NCBI RefSeq assembly: GCF_024648825.1
Contig: NZ_JANBBE010000008.1
Location: forward strand, 1-64,000
Origin: Lentzea californiensis
Lineage (GTDB): Bacteria; Actinomycetota; Actinomycetes; Mycobacteriales; Pseudonocardiaceae
Reading direction: 5' to 3'
DNA: 64,000 nt
In this document: positions 17,863 through 26,831 of the stretch, in pieces
How the letters are laid out: each line of letters begins with the position of its first letter
Position numbering within the stretch: position 1 is the stretch's first letter
Program-made: the position numbers and the translations under genes
The notes under the pieces: model-generated
What the model was told of the DNA's origin: nothing
What the model saw: only the letters and a program-made list of their open reading frames with translations
Database searches by the model: none

Positions 17863-18519
17863 GTGCCTGCCGAGACTGTGCTTCTCCTGCCCGGAACCGC
17901 CTCTGACGAGGTGTTCGTCCGTTCCGTGTTCACCGAGCCGTTGTCGCAGGTCGGTGCCGTTCTCAGCGCACCACGTGTCCGCACGCTCCGTGAACGGTTG
18001 ACGGCCCTCGAAAGTGCCCCGGCAAGCCACCCGATCGTGGTAGGTGGTGTCTCGCTGGGTGCGCACGTCGCCGCGCGGTGGGCGGTGGCCAACCCGGACC
18101 GGTGCGCGGGCCTGGTCCTGGCGCTCCCGGCGTGGACCGGCGCCCCGCACGAGGCACCGGCGGCGCTCGCGGCCAGGGCGAGCGCGCAGATGGTCAGGAC
18201 CCAGGGCGTCACGACGGCGCTCGCCGGCACGACCGGCTGGCTGCGCGACGAACTGACGAGGGCCTGGCACGGCTACGGCGACCAGCTCGTGCCGCACCTC
18301 GAAGAAGCCGCCGAGTCGCTCGCTCCGACGCTCGACGAGCTGAAGTCGCTGGACGTGCCGACGGGCATCGTCGGGTGCACCGATGACCCGGTGCACCCGA
18401 TCGCAGTCGCGCGGGCATGGGCCGAAGCCATCCCACGCGCCGTGCTCGTCACAACGACGCTGGACGCCTACCCGCACGCGTTGGGGCGTGCGGTGCAGGC
18501 GTGGCAGCAGGCGCTTTAG
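17863..18519 (+). CDS. alpha/beta hydrolase
   Basis: This is a 218-residue alpha/beta-hydrolase fold protein. The nucleophile elbow GVSLGA holds the likely catalytic Ser, and an oxyanion strand VLLLPGT is at the N-terminus. A C-terminal TDDPVHP probably carries the acid, and DAYPHALG the His. It starts with GTG and has no signal peptide, so it acts in the cytosol. The last bases overlap the convergent DUF3710 gene. It corresponds to Rv2695 (from memory). The substrate is unknown. Confidence 0.75.
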   Translation: MPAETVLLLPGTASDEVFVRSVFTEPLSQVGAVLSAPRVRTLRERLTALESAPASHPIVVGGVSLGAHVAARWAVANPDRCAGLVLALPAWTGAPHEAPAALAARASAQMVRTQGVTTALAGTTGWLRDELTRAWHGYGDQLVPHLEEAAESLAPTLDELKSLDVPTGIVGCTDDPVHPIAVARAWAEAIPRAVLVTTTLDAYPHALGRAVQAWQQAL

Positions 18520-19133
18520 CCCTGCTGCTGCTCGATGTGCCGGGCGATCGCCTCCGGCAGCTCGACCGGCAGCGGGGTGCGAGGCGGCATCGGCTGCTCT
18601 CCGCGCACGACCACCGTGCCGCGCAACATCTCGCGCAGCGCCTGCGAGTTCTGCTCGAAGTGCTCTTCGGGACCGGCCGCGACACCGCGCAGCATCCAGC
18701 GCGGACCGTCGACGCCGACGAAGAGGATCTGCACGCCCTGGTTGCGCGCGGTGATCTCCTCGCCCCACTCGCCGTTCTCGCGGTTGATGCGGGCGCCGTC
18801 CTCCTTGAGGCCGTCGATCAGCTCGGCGCCGACCTCCCGCCACAGGCCTCCCGACTTCGGCGCGGCGAACGCGCTGACCGTCAGCTGGCCGACGGACGTG
18901 AGGACGTGCACGGCGCGCACGGAGCCGTTCTGCTGGTCCATCTCGACCTGCAGCTGGGCCTCGTCCGGCATCGGGATCAGCACCGATCCCAGGTCGAGCC
19001 GCTCGACGTCGTCCTGGGGAGCGACCGTCGAGTCCCACGGGCCCTCGACGTCGTCGAAGACCTCGTCGTGCTCGGGACCGGTCTCGACCGCCCCCGAGGA
19101 GTGACGACCGCGCTTGCGGCGCCTTCCGAACAT
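18516..19133 (-). CDS. DUF3710 family protein
   Basis: This is a 205-residue soluble protein of the actinobacterial DUF3710 family. A basic then acidic N-terminal segment (MFGRRRKRGR, then acidic residues to about 45) precedes the conserved core (VLIPMPDEAQLQVE, SAFAAPKSGGLW, GVDGPRWMLRGV). It lies four bases after dut on the same strand and is probably cotranscribed with it. It matches Rv2696c (from memory). No catalytic motif is seen and the function is unknown. Confidence 0.85.
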   Translation of the reverse strand: MFGRRRKRGRHSSGAVETGPEHDEVFDDVEGPWDSTVAPQDDVERLDLGSVLIPMPDEAQLQVEMDQQNGSVRAVHVLTSVGQLTVSAFAAPKSGGLWREVGAELIDGLKEDGARINRENGEWGEEITARNQGVQILFVGVDGPRWMLRGVAAGPEEHFEQNSQALREMLRGTVVVRGEQPMPPRTPLPVELPEAIARHIEQQQG

Positions 19134-19137
19134 GCCC

Positions 19138-19611
19138 CTACCCCTCCGCCTTCATCCGGGCGAGCACCACGTGCCCACCGGTCGAGCCATAGCCTCCCGC
19201 ACCGCGTTCCGTCTCCGGCAACTCGGTCACCTCCCGGAACACCGCGTGCTCGACGCGTTGCACGACGAGCTGGGCGATCCGGTCCCCACGTGACAGCGCG
19301 ATCGGCTCACGGAGATCATGGTTCACGAGGCAAACGCGGATCTCACCGCGGTAGCCGGAGTCGATCGTGCCGGGTGTGTTCACCACGCTCAGCCCGACCC
19401 GTGCGGCCAGGCCTGACCGTGGGTGGACGAAGCCCGCGAACCCGTCGGGAAGCGCGATGGCGACACCGGTGCCGACCACGGCGCGCTCTCCTGGTGGAAT
19501 GACCACGTCCGACGTGGTGACCAGATCCGCCCCCGCGTCGCCGTAGCGGGCGTAGGCGGGCACGGGAACCCCCGGATCGAGCCGGGTCAGCAACACCTCG
19601 ACGCTGGACAC
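19138..19611 (-). CDS. dut: deoxyuridine 5'-triphosphate nucleotidohydrolase (dUTPase)
   Basis: This cytosolic trimeric enzyme hydrolyses dUTP to dUMP and diphosphate, keeping uracil out of DNA and feeding dTMP synthesis. The 157-residue protein has the five dUTPase motifs: DAGADL, PRSGLA, the nucleobase loop NTPGTIDSGYRGE, RIAQLV, and the C-terminal glycine-rich GAGGYGSTG arm that closes over the phosphates. The GTG at 19611 is chosen because the frame upstream overlaps the divergent DUF3093 gene and dUTPase homology begins there. It is probably cotranscribed with DUF3710. Confidence 0.96.
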   Translation of the reverse strand: MSSVEVLLTRLDPGVPVPAYARYGDAGADLVTTSDVVIPPGERAVVGTGVAIALPDGFAGFVHPRSGLAARVGLSVVNTPGTIDSGYRGEIRVCLVNHDLREPIALSRGDRIAQLVVQRVEHAVFREVTELPETERGAGGYGSTGGHVVLARMKAEG

Positions 19612-19635
19612 GGCGGCCGAGATTACCCTGACGAC

Positions 19636-20097
19636 GTGAGTGAGACTGCCGTGACCGCCACTACGACCTTCCGCGAACGCCTGTACGTGACGTGGTGGAT
19701 CTGGCCGCTGCCGCTGCTCGCGGCCGCGTTGCTGGCCGCCGAGGTGCACATGGGCTTCCCCGGCGTCAGGTCCTGGCTGCCGTACGTGATCCTGCTCCCG
19801 CTGACGGCCGTCCTCATCGCGAAGATGGGGTCCACGAAGGTGGAGGTCGCCGGCGGCGAGCTGCGCGCGGGTGACGCGCACATCCCGCTGGAGCTGCTCG
19901 GCGACGTCGAGATCATCGCCCCCGAGGACCGCCGCCGGGCCATGGGCCGCGAGCTCGACCCCGCGGCGTTCGTCGTGCACCGGGGCTGGGTCAAGCCGCT
20001 CGTGCGGGTGCGAGTGACCGACCCGCAGGACCCGACGCCCTACTGGGTGATCAGCACGCGCCGGCCGGACGAGCTCGCCGCCGCGATCAAGTCCTGA
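19636..20097 (+). CDS. DUF3093 membrane protein
   Basis: This is a 153-residue actinobacterial protein with two adjacent membrane segments (about 15-55: WWIWPLPLLAAALLAAEV and the following LPYVILLPLTAVL), followed by a soluble beta-rich domain ending in YWVISTRRPDELAAAI. Its GTG start is 24 bases from the divergent dut start, so the two promoters must overlap. It corresponds to Rv2698 (from memory). The function is unknown; the pairing with dut is conserved but unexplained. Confidence 0.85.
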   Translation: MSETAVTATTTFRERLYVTWWIWPLPLLAAALLAAEVHMGFPGVRSWLPYVILLPLTAVLIAKMGSTKVEVAGGELRAGDAHIPLELLGDVEIIAPEDRRRAMGRELDPAAFVVHRGWVKPLVRVRVTDPQDPTPYWVISTRRPDELAAAIKS

Positions 20098-20105
20098 GAG
20101 AACAC

Positions 20106-20140
20106 AACTGGGCGCCACCCGTGAGGGTGAGCGCCCAGTT
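20106..20140. terminator. bidirectional terminator between DUF3093 and DUF4193 genes
   Basis: AACTGGGCGC and GCGCCCAGTT form a 10-bp perfect stem with an inner CACCC/GGGTG pairing. The tail on the plus strand is T-rich (TTCTTTCTT). The genes are convergent, so it can stop both transcripts. Confidence 0.8.
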
Positions 20141-20160
20141 CTTTCTTCGGCGGACTGAAC

Positions 20161-20460
20161 TCAGGCGCAGTCCCGGCAGATGTACGTGCCGCCGTTGTCC
20201 TCGGCGAGCCTGCTGCGGTGGTGCACCAGGAAGCACTTCGAGCACGTGAACTCGTCGGCCTGCTTCGGCAGGACCTTGAACGTGAGCTCCTCACCGGACA
20301 GGTCGGCGCCCGGCAGCTCGAAGTTCTCCGCGCTCGCGTCCTCGTCGACGTCGACGACGCCGGACTGCGTCTCGTTCCGCCGGGCCTTCAACTCCTCGAG
20401 GGAGTCCTCAGCGAGTTCGTCCGCCTCGCTGCGACGCGGCGCGTCGTAGTCGGTCGCCAT
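20161..20460 (-). CDS. DUF4193 zinc-ribbon protein
   Basis: This 99-residue acidic protein ends in a zinc ribbon: CSKC at about 77-80 and CRDC near the C-terminus, separated by a VHHRSRLAEDNGG loop. The N-terminal half is highly charged. DUF4193 members are found across actinobacteria at this locus (Rv2699c, from memory) and their role is unknown; RNA polymerase association has the right look but is only inference. The ATG at 20460 is preferred over an alternative three codons earlier because homologues start MATDYD. Confidence 0.85.
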   Translation of the reverse strand: MATDYDAPRRSEADELAEDSLEELKARRNETQSGVVDVDEDASAENFELPGADLSGEELTFKVLPKQADEFTCSKCFLVHHRSRLAEDNGGTYICRDCA

Positions 20461-20880
20461 CTTCTTCACCCCTGCGGTCTACGGAGACTGTTCGTGTCGC
20501 TGGTTAACGCTCCAGCGACCTCTTTTGTGCCCCACGTCAAGGTGACGTAGGTCTCGCACACCCGGCGGGCAAGCCAACCCCCTTGACGTGACCGTCGGCT
20601 TGATCGAAATGTGTGCGGAGCGCGCAGAGGGTAGCTCATTGCCCGAGTGCCTCGACATCGGGTTACCCCTTACCGACCGGACGGGTGACACAACCTTTCT
20701 ACGCTGGACCGATACCCTGTGCGGGAGCACGTGTGCTCCGGCGTGCAACCTGACGCCGGGCCGGTACCGTCCTGACTGTGAGCAATCGGGACGGTGCGGT
20801 GGGTCACGCCCGTCAGGGCGCACATCAGCCGGGCTGGGCCTAGGCTGATCTCAGGGACGGATCACGGGGAGGGCTCGATC
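20461..20880. promoter_or_regulatory. divergent intergenic region with inverted repeats
   Basis: This 420-base gap between DUF4193 (minus) and the Cei-like gene (plus) must hold both promoters. Two symmetric elements stand out: an 8-bp hairpin GTCGCTGG/CCAGCGAC at 20496-20519 in the presumed DUF4193 leader, and ACGTCA-N3-TGACGT at 20534-20548, an operator-like site. No convincing -35/-10 pair was found and no gene is seen. Confidence 0.4.
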
Positions 20881-21603
20881 GTGGGATCCGCATCGGGAAG
20901 CTTGACGCCTTACAAGAGGCGTCGGCCCGTGCCCGCGCTCGTCCTGTTCGCGGTGCTGTTGGTCAGTTCCGTGTTCGTGTGGGTGAAGGTGCTCGGCAAC
21001 GCGAGCGACGTGGACGCGGCCATCAAGTGCAACGCGCCCGGCAACGTCGCGACCTCGGTGAGCGCCGCGGCGGATCCGGCCGCAGCCGCGGCACCGACAC
21101 CGCAGGCACCGCCGCTGGGCACCGTCCTGGAACACGACGCGCTGGACCGCACGAACCCGGTGCCGGTCGGCGAGGTCAACTTCAAGGTCGTCAACGCCTC
21201 GACGCAGCGCAACCACGCGAAGGCCGTCGCGACGATGTTCACCGAACTGGGCCTGAAGCAGGCGGCCGAACCCGGCAACGACGCGATCTACCCGGCGGGC
21301 GACATGACCTGCCGCGGCCAGATCCGCTTCGGCGCGCCCGGCGCGTCGGCGGCCAGGACGCTGTCGCTGCTCGAGCCGTGCCTGGAACTCGTGCGCGACG
21401 ACCGCCAGGACGCCACCGTCGACATCGCGGTCGGCAAGAAGTTCGACGAGGTCAAGCCGAACAGCAACGCGCGCAAGATCCTCGACCAGCTCAGCGAGTG
21501 GGCGGCGCAGCAGCCGGAGCAGCAGGGCGGCCAGGTCGCCGCAGCCGCCCCGCCGACGCTCAACGCCGACAACCTGGCCGGCGCACGCGACGTGACCTGC
21601 TGA
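20881..21603 (+). CDS. cei: Cei-like envelope integrity protein (LytR_C domain)
   Basis: This 240-residue protein has one N-terminal transmembrane helix (about 20-38, VPALVLFAVLLVSSVFVWV), an Ala/Pro-rich linker (about 60-80), and an extracytoplasmic LytR_C domain (about 95-200) beginning EVNFKVVNASTQ. In M. tuberculosis the gene at this position (Rv2700, Cei) is needed for cell-envelope integrity; assignment here is by domain and by synteny. The GTG at 20881 follows GGGAGG. Four cysteines in the exported part could form disulfides. The gene is upstream of a PH-domain gene absent from the mycobacterial order. Confidence 0.82.
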   Translation: MGSASGSLTPYKRRRPVPALVLFAVLLVSSVFVWVKVLGNASDVDAAIKCNAPGNVATSVSAAADPAAAAAPTPQAPPLGTVLEHDALDRTNPVPVGEVNFKVVNASTQRNHAKAVATMFTELGLKQAAEPGNDAIYPAGDMTCRGQIRFGAPGASAARTLSLLEPCLELVRDDRQDATVDIAVGKKFDEVKPNSNARKILDQLSEWAAQQPEQQGGQVAAAAPPTLNADNLAGARDVTC

Positions 21604-21635
21604 CTTCCCGCTAGAGCGCGCGCTACCTTGCGCGC

Positions 21636-22178
21636 ATGGGGGCAGATCTTCTTCCGGACGAGCACGTCCTGTGGCAGGGCAAGCCGGCACATCACTCGGT
21701 CTTCCTGAGGCTCGACCTGAAGTGGATCAGGTTCACCCTCGAGTTCGACGCCGTCAAGATCGCACTCCTGGCGGGGGTGGCTTTCCTGACGCGCGAGTGG
21801 ACAGACCTCGTCGGCAACTGGTCCACCGCCCTCTTGGCGTTCGGCGCGTTCGTCATGCTCGACCTCCTTTATCTGGCCGAGCCGTTCCTCTGGCGATATC
21901 GGACCCTGCGGCGCACGACCTACTACGTGACCGACCAACGCGTCGTAGCTGTTGCCGGGAAGCGGTCGCGGCCGGTGAAGCTCGCCGACATCGACAACCT
22001 GTCCTTCGCCGAGGGGCCGGACGGCTCCGGACACGTCCGGCTCGACCAGCGGGTCATGCCCGACGGCTACGGCACCCGGACGGTCGCCGAGCTGATCCAC
22101 GTCCCGGACGTGCGCCAGGTCGTCGCTCTGCTGTCAACGTTGACGGGACTGTCTGAATCAACGTTGATTCAACGTTGA
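21636..22178 (+). CDS. bacterial PH-domain membrane protein
   Basis: This 180-residue protein opens with the LLPDEHVLWQGKP pattern typical of bacterial PH (bPH) proteins. Two membrane helices follow (about 42-80), then the PH-like beta domain (about 88-165: RTTYYVTDQRVVAV, KLADIDNLSF). It probably sits in the cytoplasmic membrane, with the PH domain in the cytosol. It interrupts the otherwise conserved cei-suhB neighbourhood. The last codons and stop are built from a palindromic TCAACGTTGA repeat, so the C-terminal residues STLIQR may be an accident of that element. Confidence 0.78.
   Translation: MGADLLPDEHVLWQGKPAHHSVFLRLDLKWIRFTLEFDAVKIALLAGVAFLTREWTDLVGNWSTALLAFGAFVMLDLLYLAEPFLWRYRTLRRTTYYVTDQRVVAVAGKRSRPVKLADIDNLSFAEGPDGSGHVRLDQRVMPDGYGTRTVAELIHVPDVRQVVALLSTLTGLSESTLIQR
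22133..22178. repeat. three copies of a TCAACGTTGA palindrome
   Basis: The self-complementary decamer occurs at 22134-22143, 22158-22167 and 22169-22178. The first is extended to a 12-bp perfect palindrome (GTCAACGTTGAC) and the second to 14 bp (AATCAACGTTGATT). The copies overlap the 3' end and stop of the PH-domain gene. The lack of a loop argues for protein-binding sites rather than an RNA hairpin. Confidence 0.7.
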
Positions 22179-22202
22179 TCGGAGCCCTTCCACGGGTCCT
22201 TA

Positions 22203-22242
22203 TGCAAAAGACGTTTGCGGACGACCGCAAACGTCTTTTGCA
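22203..22242. repeat. palindromic repeat element, copy 1 (A/A' type)
   Basis: An 18-bp perfect inverted repeat (arms 22203-22220 and 22225-22242, loop ACGA) lies between two convergent genes. The left arm TGCAAAAGACGTTTGCGG recurs almost unchanged at 37623 and 57793. It can also act as a terminator hairpin for either neighbour. Confidence 0.8.
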
Positions 22243-22274
22243 CAACCAATATATTAGCGCTCTGACCTGCGGTT

Positions 22275-23069
22275 TCAGACCTTGCCGTAACCGGACTCGA
22301 CGAGAGCGCTGTGCATGGCGTCGGCGATACCGGGTGCGGCGGCGAACGTCGCGTCCTCCCCCAGTTCGGGCGACGAACCCGGCAGCCGCACGACCGCGCC
22401 GGCCTCGGCGGCGATCAGCCCGCCGGCCGCCCAGTCCCACCGGCCGAGGCCGTGCTCGGTGTAGGCGTCGAGCCGCCCGGCCGCCACCGAGCAGAGGTCG
22501 AGCGACGCCGCACCGGCCCGGCGCAGGTCGCGCACCCGAGCCGCCATCCGGGCCCAGGCGTCGGCCTGGCGCTGACGCCGCTCCGGCCGGTAGGCGAACC
22601 CGTATCCCAGCAACGACAGGGACAGGTCGGTCGTCGTGGAGACGCGCAACGGCGAGCCGTCCAGGAACGAGCCGTGCCCGCGTGCGGCGGTCCACATGCG
22701 GCCGGTAGCGGGCTCGAACACCGCGCCCGCCACGGACTCGCCGTCGAGTTGCGCTGCGATCGACACCGAGTACCAGGGGATTCCGTAGAGGTAGTTGACG
22801 GTGCCGTCGATGGGGTCGACGACCCAGGTCAGTCCTTCGACGACGGAACCTCCCTCCTCCTCGCCGAGCACGGGTTCGCCGGGGCGCAACTCGGACAGAC
22901 GCGTCCGGACGAGTTGTTCTGAGGCGCGGTCCGCTGCGGTCACCACGTCCGTCGAGGTGCTCTTGGTGTCGAACGAGACGACGGCGGAAGCACGCATGCG
23001 CTGAACAAGCGCACCCGCTTCACGTCCGATGGCCGACGCGATGTCGACGAGTGGCCGGGGATCGAACAC
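22275..23069 (-). CDS. suhB: inositol-1-monophosphatase family protein
   Basis: This 264-residue Mg-dependent phosphatase of the IMPase/FBPase superfamily probably hydrolyses inositol 1-phosphate (for inositol and phosphatidylinositol) or a related sugar phosphate. The metal ligands are visible in order: GEEEGG after PVL (Glu), WVVDPIDGTVNY (the DPIDGT signature), and WDWAAGGLIAAEAGA near the C-terminus. It corresponds to suhB (Rv2701c, from memory) and is divergent from ppgK, 117 bases apart. No signal peptide is present. Confidence 0.92.
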   Translation of the reverse strand: MFDPRPLVDIASAIGREAGALVQRMRASAVVSFDTKSTSTDVVTAADRASEQLVRTRLSELRPGEPVLGEEEGGSVVEGLTWVVDPIDGTVNYLYGIPWYSVSIAAQLDGESVAGAVFEPATGRMWTAARGHGSFLDGSPLRVSTTTDLSLSLLGYGFAYRPERRQRQADAWARMAARVRDLRRAGAASLDLCSVAAGRLDAYTEHGLGRWDWAAGGLIAAEAGAVVRLPGSSPELGEDATFAAAPGIADAMHSALVESGYGKV

Positions 23070-23186
23070 GACCGGTTCCCTCCTGCGTCACTAGCACGGG
23101 ACTATCGGACAACGTCAGGCTAATGTCTGCGCACCACAGGTGTACTGAATCGAAGCAAGCAGGATCTAGTAGGAAGGACCACGGGG

Positions 23187-23948
23187 ATGGGCATCACCCG
23201 CGGGTTCGGTGTGGACATCGGCGGCTCCGGCGTCAAGGGCGGCCTGGTCGACCTCGAGGCAGGAGCACTGGACGGCGAACGCTTGCGGATCCCCACGCCC
23301 CAGCCTTCGACGCCGGAGGCGGTGGCGGAGGTGGTCGCGGAGATCGTCGAGAAGTTCCAGTGGGACGGCCCGGTCGGCATCACGCTGCCGTGCGTGGTCA
23401 AGCACGGGGTCGCCCTCAGCGCCGCGAACGTGGACAAGGGCTGGATCAACTGCGACGCCCAGCAGCTCTTCGCCGCGCGCCTCAAGCGCAAGCCCGAGGA
23501 CATCGTGGTGATGAACGACGCGGACGCGGCCGGCATCGCGGAGATGTCGTTCGGCGCGGGCGTGGGCAAGAACGGCACCGTGGTCCTGCTGACGTTCGGC
23601 ACGGGTATCGGCAGTGCGGTGTTCCTCGACGGCAAGCTCGTCCCGAACACCGAGTTCGGCCACCTCCAGGTCGACGGGCACGACGCGGAAACGCGCGCTG
23701 CCGCCTCCGTGAAGGAGGAGAAGGACCTGTCCTGGGAGGAGTGGACGCCCAGGGTCACGCGGTACATCAACGTGCTCGAGGACCTCATCTGGCCCGACCT
23801 GGTCATCGCGGGTGGCGGTGTGAGCAAGAAGGCGCACAAGTGGTTGCCGTTGCTCAAGGTCCGCACCGAAGTGGTCGCCGCCGCGCTGAAGAACGACGCC
23901 GGCATCGTGGGCGCGGCGTGGGCCGCCGCGCACGGCGTCAGGCCTTGA
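23187..23948 (+). CDS. ppgK: polyphosphate glucokinase
   Basis: This 253-residue ROK-fold sugar kinase phosphorylates glucose using inorganic polyphosphate (and ATP), the typical actinobacterial enzyme. The phosphate motif FGVDIGGSGVKGG is at the N-terminus. The catalytic Asp is in VMNDADAAG, a second phosphate loop is in LLTFGTGIGSAVF, and EFGHLQV follows. It lacks the cysteine zinc motif of ROK repressors, as expected for PpgK. It is followed by sigA on the same strand after a 218-base gap and matches Rv2702 (from memory). Confidence 0.95.
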   Translation: MGITRGFGVDIGGSGVKGGLVDLEAGALDGERLRIPTPQPSTPEAVAEVVAEIVEKFQWDGPVGITLPCVVKHGVALSAANVDKGWINCDAQQLFAARLKRKPEDIVVMNDADAAGIAEMSFGAGVGKNGTVVLLTFGTGIGSAVFLDGKLVPNTEFGHLQVDGHDAETRAAASVKEEKDLSWEEWTPRVTRYINVLEDLIWPDLVIAGGGVSKKAHKWLPLLKVRTEVVAAALKNDAGIVGAAWAAAHGVRP

Positions 23949-24052
23949 CAAGCGTTCGACACCGAAACGTGTCCGACTCGATCTAGCTGCGGGAACGCAG
24001 GTGAGAGCGCCTCGAAGCACCTCGGGGCGCAACACCACGTCACGGACGTCGT

Positions 24053-24058
24053 TACAAT
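24053..24058 (+). promoter_or_regulatory. candidate -10 hexamer for sigA
   Basis: TACAAT, about 110 bases before the sigA start, is the best vegetative -10 match in the 218-base gap after ppgK. No clear -35 accompanies it, which is common for actinobacterial SigA promoters. Nothing else was recognised in the gap. Confidence 0.4.
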
Positions 24059-24166
24059 GGAACGCACACCCGCCAAGCAAGATCGGCGGGGAGATCCCCC
24101 GAACTCTGGCGACCGAGGTTTCGCGCCCTCCGGTTTGCCTTGAACGACCGTCGCGAAAGGGCGTAC

Positions 24167-25483
<1,317 letters not shown>

Positions 25484-25504
25484 GTCTTACCCAGTCATAC
25501 GCAG

Positions 25505-25546
25505 ACAGTCCCGCACCGGTTCGGTGCGGGACTGTTCTGTTTTCGG
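25505..25546 (+). terminator. rho-independent terminator of sigA
   Basis: ACAGTCCCGCACCG and CGGTGCGGGACTGT pair over 14 bp with a three-base loop and are followed by TCTGTTTTC. This is the best canonical terminator in the window. Confidence 0.92.
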
Positions 25547-25630
25547 AAATGAGCACCCCTGTACTCATGCGCTCTCTGTTCGTCCCCGCCAGCATCGGTT
25601 CCGGACAACGGAACGAGGGGGCGGGAGAAC

Positions 25631-26173
25631 TTGGGCAGATCGGTACTCGAAGGGGCTTTCTCACTGCTGGAAGAACTGATGGACGAGGGTGAGCTGGGGC
25701 TCACGCAGCTCGCTGTGCGCTGCGAGATGCCGAAGACGACGGTGCACCGCCTGTTGGAGCAGATGGAGCTCCTCGGCGCGGTGGAGAACGTGTGCGGCCG
25801 CTACCGCATAGGTGCGCAGATGTTCCGGTTCGGGCAGGCCTGGGAACCAGCTCCGGGCGTCCTGCGGGTGGCGCGGCAGCCGTTGCGGGCGCTGTCCGCG
25901 ACGATCAGGACGTCGGCGATCCTCACGGTGCCGCGCCTCGACCGGGTGCTGGTCGCGGCGGCGAGCATCGTGCGGGCTGAGGACATGACCCGGTTGCGGC
26001 CGGGGGCGACGGTGCCGGCGGGCATGGAATTCGTCAGCGCACCCGTGCGCACGCCGTCCAGCAACATCATCGGGACCGTCTCCGCGGTACTCGACAACGG
26101 CCGCAGCGCCACGGCTCTGAGCGGGGCCGTGGGGCACGCCGCACGAGCGATCAGCGCAGCCCTCGCGAGCTGA
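25631..26173 (+). CDS. short IclR-type helix-turn-helix regulator
   Basis: This 180-residue protein has an N-terminal winged helix (about 5-60: AFSLLEELMDEGELGLTQLA, then PKTTVHRLLEQMELLGAV) of the IclR type. The rest (about 80-180) is shorter than a normal IclR effector domain (the family is usually near 250 residues) and lacks its recognisable ligand-pocket cysteines, so it may be a reduced sensor. It starts at TTG (25631) behind GGGAG. It stands alone after the sigA terminator. Its target is unknown and a role in the adjacent divergent region is a guess. Confidence 0.7.
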   Translation: MGRSVLEGAFSLLEELMDEGELGLTQLAVRCEMPKTTVHRLLEQMELLGAVENVCGRYRIGAQMFRFGQAWEPAPGVLRVARQPLRALSATIRTSAILTVPRLDRVLVAAASIVRAEDMTRLRPGATVPAGMEFVSAPVRTPSSNIIGTVSAVLDNGRSATALSGAVGHAARAISAALAS

Positions 26174-26590
26174 TCGGACGGTCCGGAACAAGCATTCGGC
26201 CGGGATTTTGATCACGGTTCCGCGTCCGAATCGTGGGACGTTCGTGACCTGTTCGCGGAGGGCGGACAAGGGCAACCGATATCACACTCCCGGTCGTACG
26301 CAACCGACCGAATGGCCCGAACACGCTGCTCCACCAGCGGGTTTCCGGTCGCTCAGCGTGCATGTCAAGACGGTGAACCGGTGGCGAACACAGGTGTGAT
26401 CGTGCTGCAGGCGGGTAAATCGCATAGTGACGCGAGTCGCCACGTACACGGGAACACTGACTATCGCCGAAACGTCTGTCAGAGTGGAGCCAGCGAGCAC
26501 CGCGCACCGGCCAGGGGCGCTGTGGTCGCAGCTTGGTAAGAGGGCACCGAAACACACCGTTTCCGGTGCTGGGACGGAGGGAGATCCATC
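26174..26590. promoter_or_regulatory. 417-base gap with a possible ECF-type promoter
   Basis: No gene is seen. GGGAAC at 26450-26455 followed after 17 bases by CGTC (26473-26476) resembles an extracytoplasmic-function sigma promoter, placed 115 bases before the zinc miniprotein gene. The match is short and unsupported by anything else. Confidence 0.35.
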
Positions 26591-26770
26591 ATGACTGCAG
26601 CACTCACCCGCCCCGAGTTGACCGCTGCCGACCGCTGCGACCGCTGCGGGGCTGCTGCCCAGGTTCGCGCCGTTCTCCCGTCCGGGGGCGAGCTGCTGTT
26701 CTGCGGGCACCACTCCCGCGCACACAGCGAAAAGCTGCGCGAGCTCGCTGCTGAAATTCAGCAGGGCTGA
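26591..26770 (+). CDS. 59-residue zinc-finger-like protein (DUF7455 type)
   Basis: This small soluble protein carries CDRCG at 16-20 and CGHH at 38-41, a C-x2-C...C-x2-H set expected to bind one zinc, followed by a charged helix (HSEKLRELAAEIQ). A strong GGAGGGAG ribosome site precedes the ATG at 26591. Such miniproteins are conserved near sigA in actinobacteria and no function is established. A clear terminator follows. It is easily missed because of its size. Confidence 0.8.
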   Translation: MTAALTRPELTAADRCDRCGAAAQVRAVLPSGGELLFCGHHSRAHSEKLRELAAEIQQG

Positions 26771-26792
26771 CTTCCACCCCACCTAGCCGCTC

Positions 26793-26822
26793 GGGGCGGA
26801 GATCCTTCTGGGTCTCCGCCCC
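26793..26822. terminator. hairpin terminator
   Basis: GGGGCGGAGA and TCTCCGCCCC form a perfect 10-bp stem between the zinc miniprotein gene and the convergent ROK gene. It can serve both. Confidence 0.8.
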
Positions 26823-26831
26823 CTTCGCTTC

